The notes under the pieces: generated by a model
Seen by the model: the letters and a program-made list of their open reading frames with translations, nothing else
Told to the model about the DNA's origin: nothing
The model's database searches: none
Part shown: positions 6,693 through 10,691 of the stretch, piece after piece
Position numbering within the stretch: position 1 is the stretch's first letter
Layout of the letters: each line of letters starts with the position of its first letter
Translations under genes and position numbers: made by a program
Assembly (NCBI GenBank): GCA_047973025.1
Contig: JBKEBE010000076.1
Location: 1-10,691 of the forward strand
DNA from: UPXZ01 sp047973025
GTDB taxonomy: Bacteria > Bacteroidota > Bacteroidia > Bacteroidales > Paludibacteraceae
Length of the DNA: 10,691 nt
Direction of reading: 5' to 3'

Positions 6693-7793
6693 CTACTTCG
6701 CTTTGTCGATTGGAATTTTTTTATCTCCCCTGAAAGCGATGACATAGGCTTCCGGAAACTTATTTTCTATCGTTTTTCGTGTAGATTCGATGGAGTTAAA
6801 AGATGGAGTTTCGCCGTACGTGTATTTGTAAAAACTTCCTTCTCGGTAGAAAGTAACATCTTTTAAGCCTTTGAAAGCTTTGTCGTTTAACGGAAGTTTT
6901 TTCTTTAGTGCGAAAAGTTGTATTTTAAAAATAATTTCATTGGGAGCATTTTGTTGATCTTGAACGATATTTACTTTGCTATCGGTTTTACTTTCAAGTT
7001 CATCTGTATTTACTTCGGATTTTCGGTCATGTTCTTTCTTATATACTTCGACGGCATTGAAAATAGCCTTCGACAGCCGACTTTTTCCGGACTCACTATT
7101 CAGGTATTTTTCTTCCGCCGGGTTTGAAATAAATCCCAATTCTACCAGTGCGCTGGGACATGCGGATTTGTGTAAGACCCAGAAGCCTGCCTGTTTTACT
7201 CCTCTGCTATATCTATCGGACTTTTTAAATTGACTTTCAATCATTGTAGCGAGTTGCAGACTTTTATCTAAATATCTGTCCTGCATGTAATCGAACATGA
7301 TATACGAATCGATAGAATTTGGATCAAATCCTTGATATTTCGTTTTGTAGTCATCTTCGAGGGTCATTACGGCATTTTCTTTCATCGCCACTTCCAGATT
7401 AGATTTTGATTTGGTTAATCCAAGTAAAAATGTTTCTGTGCCATGAATTGACGTACTTCTGGTTGCGTTGGTATGTATGCTTAGAAAAATATCGGCGTGG
7501 TTTTCATTCGCAATGTCCGCTCTACGCTGGAGTGGGATGAAAACGTCGGTTTTGCGCGTATAAATAACCTTAACATTCGGAGACATGCCTTCAATAAGTT
7601 TACCCAATTCCAATACGACAGCCAAATTAATATTCTTTTCTTTGGAAAATTTTCCGACGGCTCCTGAATCATGTCCGCCATGTCCGGCATCTAACACGAC
7701 AGTAAAAGGCTTTTGCGCATACAATATCGATGCTTGTAACGAAAGAACGAAAAAAAACAGAATAAAAAGACGAGGTCTAATAAGTAACTTCAT
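6693..7793 (-). CDS. Secreted N-acetylmuramoyl-L-alanine amidase (Amidase_3) with C-terminal SPOR-like domain
   Basis: 366 aa. An N-terminal signal peptide (basic start KLLIRPR, hydrophobic core, likely cleavage after ASILYA near residue 26) sends it to the periplasm. The zinc amidase domain (about 29-253) has VVLDAGHGGHDSGAVG with ligand H38, E52 in SKEKN, FLSIHTNA with ligand H107, and the catalytic glutamate E218 in ALVELGFISNPAEE. It cuts the amide bond between N-acetylmuramic acid and L-alanine of peptidoglycan, typically to separate daughter cells. A polar linker (about 254-284) leads to a tail (285-357) with the pattern FKIQLFALKK...YKYTYGETPSF...AYVIAFRGDKKI, which fits the SPOR fold that binds denuded glycan strands at the septum. 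The gene appears monocistronic, with a likely -7 element 37 bp upstream. Confidence 0.94.
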   Translation of the reverse strand: MKLLIRPRLFILFFFVLSLQASILYAQKPFTVVLDAGHGGHDSGAVGKFSKEKNINLAVVLELGKLIEGMSPNVKVIYTRKTDVFIPLQRRADIANENHADIFLSIHTNATRSTSIHGTETFLLGLTKSKSNLEVAMKENAVMTLEDDYKTKYQGFDPNSIDSYIMFDYMQDRYLDKSLQLATMIESQFKKSDRYSRGVKQAGFWVLHKSACPSALVELGFISNPAEEKYLNSESGKSRLSKAIFNAVEVYKKEHDRKSEVNTDELESKTDSKVNIVQDQQNAPNEIIFKIQLFALKKKLPLNDKAFKGLKDVTFYREGSFYKYTYGETPSFNSIESTRKTIENKFPEAYVIAFRGDKKIPIDKAK

Positions 7794-7829
7794 GTCGATT
7801 TCTTATGTCTATGAGATGGTTTTATGTCG

Positions 7830-7837
7830 CAAAAATA
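7830..7837 (-). promoter_or_regulatory. Candidate Bacteroidota -7 element for the amidase gene
   Basis: On the minus strand this reads TATTTTTG followed by CGACAT, a full match to TAnnTTTG. A near -33 element (TTCG, one mismatch from TTTG) lies at 7857-7860 with the expected 19-bp spacing. The implied leader is about 30 nt. Confidence 0.5.
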
Positions 7838-7890
7838 CGATTTTAAGTAGGATAAACGAATTATTTTTGTAATTTTTGTAAATTATTTTT

Positions 7891-8451
7891 GGTTGCGTTG
7901 GGTTTACCGATTGGCGGGAATATTTCAATCCCGACTACACCAACGACCACACCGGCGGAAGTGGAATTCGTTTTAACGGTTTACAAAAAGCCATCTGATT
8001 GTGTGAAGAAAACAAGGTAACGCCGGTATTTTTAACGAAAAATGTCCGGTCAAAACTCTATGACTGTGGTAACAACTATTTTATGCGAGTGACGGCTATT
8101 TTCAAAACTACCGTCCCGAGAATGACGGCGTGAGTTAGATACTGTTTACCAACCAACTTGTTTTCGGACTATCTGTCAAAGAAATCACTTTAGCACTATA
8201 CAAGATATCAAACAGCTAATCATTATGTTGGAGAAAAAAGAATAACCGTTCGCGGTAGATAAAATCGCGCTACAGGTTATTCTGGAGATTGACTACAAAG
8301 GCGGGAAACAAATAGTTTCGATTGAGTTACGTTATTCCAAAGGATACGACGTACTATTCACTACTTATTTTCGTCTTCCACATTGGCTTCTGAAGTTACC
8401 GGTGTAGCCGTAAAAGGGATCGAAGTCCTTGGGTTCGAAAAAGAATACTAG
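7891..8451 (+). pseudogene. Decayed protein gene of unrecognised family
   Basis: No intact frame crosses this stretch, yet its base composition is gene-like and three + strand frames take turns giving protein-like text. Frame 1 reads DWREYFNPDYTNDHTGGSGI and on to a TGA at 7996, then LCEENKVTPVFLTKNVRSKL. From about 8082 another frame reads YASDGYFQNYRPENDGVS to a TAG at 8136, then ILFTNQLVFGLSVKEITLAL up to a TAA at 8217. A third frame from 8225 passes a TAA at 8243 and reads KIALQVILEIDYKGGKQIVS onward to about 8370. The first frame then resumes with LASEVTGVAVKGIEVLGFEK to a TAG at 8449-8451. That is about three frame changes and four in-frame stops in 560 bp. The family is not recognised. 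It converges on the PII-like gene, with 11 bp between the stops. Confidence 0.5.
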
Positions 8452-8462
8452 TAAGAAACCGA

Positions 8463-8756
8463 TTAATACATTTCTTCTATATTCCACACAAACACCCGCA
8501 GACCAAGCATAGGCGATATTTCATCCACCTTTTTCAGCGCGTCCATGATTTTTTTGACTTTATCGTCTTCGGCGATGGTCATGATGGAATTGTTTAACGA
8601 AGGCCATGCGTGGCTTCCATAATGGGGTTCGCCGTCTATGGTTCCCCTACCCTGCGTCCCTTCCCAAAAGGTAAAGCCACGAATCAGGTTTTTATCCAAA
8701 ACCTGAATAACTTCCTCTTTGTGCGCTTGATCAAACGATATAAAAATTGATTTCAT
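8463..8756 (-). CDS. PII-like small signalling protein, probably PII-NG subgroup, downstream of an RND pump
   Basis: 97 aa. It opens with beta strand KSIFISFD, then a helix HKEEVIQVLDKN, strand GFTFWEGTQGRG, a loop with histidines, acidic residues and tryptophan (DGEPHYGSHAWP, about 41-52), strand NSIMTIAED, helix DKVKKIMDALKKVDE, and a final strand LGLRVFVWNIEEMY. This beta-alpha-beta-beta-alpha-beta order, length and T-loop position fit the ferredoxin-like PII/CutA superfamily. The canonical PII loop tyrosine signature is absent. The PII-NG subgroup has been described as linked to genes for heavy-metal RND pumps, and here an RND gene lies 150 bp upstream on the same strand. Such proteins are expected to be cytoplasmic trimers that sense a small ligand or metal; the ligand is unknown. 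PII-like fold: fairly sure. Subgroup and partnership: inferred. Confidence 0.72.
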   Translation of the reverse strand: MKSIFISFDQAHKEEVIQVLDKNLIRGFTFWEGTQGRGTIDGEPHYGSHAWPSLNNSIMTIAEDDKVKKIMDALKKVDEISPMLGLRVFVWNIEEMY

Positions 8757-8790
8757 CTGTATCTCTAATTTTATTTTTCACATGAATATC

Positions 8791-8856
8791 GGATGGAACA
8801 TGCCATTTTATTGTTTTACAATATTGGACAATAATTCAAAAATGGCTGTTCCGTCC
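8791..8856. repeat. Long imperfect inverted repeat between the RND pump and the PII-like gene
   Basis: The left arm (8791-8814: GGATGGAACA, T, GCCATT, TTATTGT) pairs with the right arm (8828-8856: ACAATAA, TTCAAA bulge, AATGGC, TGTTCCGTCC). The result is a stem of about 22 pairs, with one mismatch, one bulged T, a 6-nt bulge and a 13-nt loop. In the pump-to-PII direction it is followed by GATATTCATG and not by a U-tract, so it is not a standard terminator. It ends 34 nt before the PII-like ATG. It could be a leader structure, an mRNA processing or stability element, or a small palindromic repeat. Confidence 0.55.
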
Positions 8857-8906
8857 ACTTACATTTAAATATTTAGTCTGCTACAATGCGTGGAAAAATA
8901 CTTTCT

Positions 8907-10691
8907 CTACGCGTTTTTAGCCGCTAATTTTTTTGCCATTTTCTTCGATTGACGTTTTACGCCTATACCTGCCGTGATTGAATACAACGTCGGTACGACC
9001 AACAAAGTCAGTACAGTCGAAACGGTCAATCCGCCGATTACGGTAATAGCCATCGGACGCCACATCTCCGAACCTTCACTTTGGGACAAAGCCAAGGGTA
9101 TCATACCCAGTACAGTTGTCGCCGTAGTCATAAGTACCGGACGCAGACGAGATTTTCCGCCGGTAACAACGGAACGGATGATTCCCATACCGCGTTCTCG
9201 GTTAAGATTGATGTAATCCACCAGTACAATACCGTTCTTCACAACAATACCCACGAGCATAATCAATCCGATAAGCGACATGATATTAACTGTACCATTC
9301 GTCAATACCATTGCCAAAATAACGCCTGATATTGCAAAAGGAACCGCGAACATAATGATAAACGGATAAACGAGGGACTCGAATTGTGATGCCATCACGA
9401 TATAAACCAACAGCACAATAATTAACAGCAAAACACCAAGGTCAGCGAACGACTCCTGTTGGTCTTCATACGATCCGCCAATGTCGATAAAGATTTCGGA
9501 AGGAACATCAACTTTGGCTATTTCACTGTTGATAGCCGCTACAGCTTTGTCCATCGTGCTACCGGACAGCGTTGCCGAAACGGTAACAACCCGTTGGCGG
9601 TCTTTCCGCTCGATGGTAGGCGGTGTAGAACGCTCAACCACGGTTCCTACATCCTTGATGCGGACCGGCTGTCCTTGCGTGTTGTAGATTAAAATATTTT
9701 CCACATCGGCTAACGATTGGCGGAAACGGGGATCATACGAAACACGTATCATATATTCTTCTCCGTCTTCACGATAGAGCGAAGCTACAAGTCCGTTGAT
9801 GCGGTTTCTCAAGAAATTGGACGCGGTGGCGATATTTAGTCCGTTCAACGCTAATTTTTCCCGATCAAAGTCAACTTGGTATTCGGGAACATATTCTTCA
9901 CGACTAACCTGAATATTGGATAATCCGTCAATTTTTTCAAAACGCTTTTGTAATTCATTCGCGATTCGGTCTGTTTGTGTGAAATCATAGCCGAAGATAT
10001 CTATCGCCAACTGCGATTGTCCGCCCATCATACCGGTTTGTCCGGTTGAGACATTGGATTTTCTGATTTCGGGAATATTTTTGAGCTCATCTTGGAACTT
10101 CGCGATTAAATCATACACCGATATATTCCGTTCGCCAATATCCACAAGAGCAATGTTTATGGATATGATATTGCTCCCGTTGTTTTGAAGCGACCCCCAC
10201 GTATTTGAACTACTCGCCTGCCCTACGGAGAAATTAATTGTTTTTATCTCCGGATTTTCTTTTTTCCATTTCTCCGTCAATTTTGTGGCTAAATCACGCG
10301 TTATCTCCATCCGGGTTCCTACAGGCATTTCCACCCTTGCCGAAATAGAGCCGTTATCTGATGCCGGAAAGAACTCGGTTCCGATTAACCCCATGGGAAG
10401 CAAACTTAAAATAAAGAAAATAGTGGTAAAGAGTATGGTTTTTTTCCGATTACGAACGGTCCAATTTACTAAGCGGGAGTACCCGTTGTCCAATTTGTCC
10501 AGAAATCTTTTAATCGGACCGTATATCTTTTTGGTTAGGCTTCTCTGATTTCGATCCAAGCGGAGCATTTGCGAACTCAACATGGGGGTAAGCGTCAACG
10601 CGCAAACGGTAGAAACGATCATGATGATGGTTACAATCCAACCCAACTCCTTGAACATCACGCCGGCAAATCCGGTAACAAGCGTTAGTGG
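8907..10691 (-). CDS. RND-family efflux pump inner-membrane permease (AcrB/HAE1 type), 5' truncated by window edge
   Basis: The frame stays open to the right edge: upstream of the codon at 10661 it reads PLTLVTGFAGV, the conserved loop before transmembrane helix 6, so the start lies outside the window. 594 residues are visible of an expected 1000 or more. Seen are the end of the first membrane half (GWIVTIIMIVSTVCALTLTP), helix 7 (KKTILFTTIFFILSLLPMGL) with the following FFPASDNG, a large periplasmic porter/docking region, and helices 8-12, including GLIMLVGIVVKNGIVLVDY with the relay lysine (equivalent of AcrB K940) and TTATTVLGMIPLAL. The pump uses the proton gradient to drive substrate through a periplasmic adaptor and an outer-membrane channel; those genes are not in the window. 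VVKNGIVLV suggests the HAE1 (drug/amphiphile) rather than the CusA metal class. The PII-like gene follows on the same strand. Confidence 0.95.
   Translation of the reverse strand, partial: PLTLVTGFAGVMFKELGWIVTIIMIVSTVCALTLTPMLSSQMLRLDRNQRSLTKKIYGPIKRFLDKLDNGYSRLVNWTVRNRKKTILFTTIFFILSLLPMGLIGTEFFPASDNGSISARVEMPVGTRMEITRDLATKLTEKWKKENPEIKTINFSVGQASSSNTWGSLQNNGSNIISINIALVDIGERNISVYDLIAKFQDELKNIPEIRKSNVSTGQTGMMGGQSQLAIDIFGYDFTQTDRIANELQKRFEKIDGLSNIQVSREEYVPEYQVDFDREKLALNGLNIATASNFLRNRINGLVASLYREDGEEYMIRVSYDPRFRQSLADVENILIYNTQGQPVRIKDVGTVVERSTPPTIERKDRQRVVTVSATLSGSTMDKAVAAINSEIAKVDVPSEIFIDIGGSYEDQQESFADLGVLLLIIVLLVYIVMASQFESLVYPFIIMFAVPFAISGVILAMVLTNGTVNIMSLIGLIMLVGIVVKNGIVLVDYINLNRERGMGIIRSVVTGGKSRLRPVLMTTATTVLGMIPLALSQSEGSEMWRPMAITVIGGLTVSTVLTLLVVPTLYSITAGIGVKRQSKKMAKKLAAKNA

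Noticed and set aside
8881..8912. Small hairpin (GCGTGG / CTACGC) at the RND stop codon
   Set aside because: Six pairs including one wobble, a 13-nt loop and no U-tract after it: too weak to call a terminator.

Overview
The window looks like chromosomal DNA from a member of the Bacteroidota, probably the order Bacteroidales. The grounds are moderate to low G+C with very A/T-rich gaps, weak or absent Shine-Dalgarno sequences, several TAnnTTTG-type -7 promoter elements, a DnaA gene with no dnaN beside it, and protein types common in that group: a fused trehalose-phosphate synthase/phosphatase, an amidase with a SPOR-like tail, and a HAE1-type RND pump. Genus cannot be read from the sequence.

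Layout. Positions 1-1767 (+) hold the 3' part of a fused OtsA-OtsB trehalose synthesis enzyme, cut by the left edge. It converges on a complete GH15 glycosidase at 1809-3602 (-), and the two stop codons lie in opposite arms of one inverted repeat. Positions 3603-3972 carry -7 elements for the glycosidase and a clear intrinsic terminator for the next gene. A pRiA4b ORF-3-like protein (3973-4539, -) follows, then dnaA (4797-6197, -) with its own terminator. A terminator-like hairpin sits in the dnaA leader, followed by an A/T-rich gap of about 440 bp. A secreted N-acetylmuramoyl-L-alanine amidase (6693-7793, -) comes next. Positions 7891-8451 look like a decayed gene on the + strand. A PII-like protein (8463-8756, -) and the C-terminal two thirds of an RND efflux pump (8907-10691, -, cut by the right edge) close the window.

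How the genes may work together. The left pair forms a plausible trehalose make-and-break or storage-sugar module. The right pair, an RND pump followed at 150 bp by a small PII-like protein, matches the reported linkage of the PII-NG subgroup with RND pumps. It is the most interesting functional unit here, with a long imperfect hairpin between the two genes. The middle holds housekeeping genes (replication initiation, cell-wall hydrolysis). No mobile element, CRISPR array, tRNA or rRNA was seen. The most notable non-coding signals are the perfect terminator-like hairpin 24 nt upstream of the dnaA start codon and the pump/PII hairpin.
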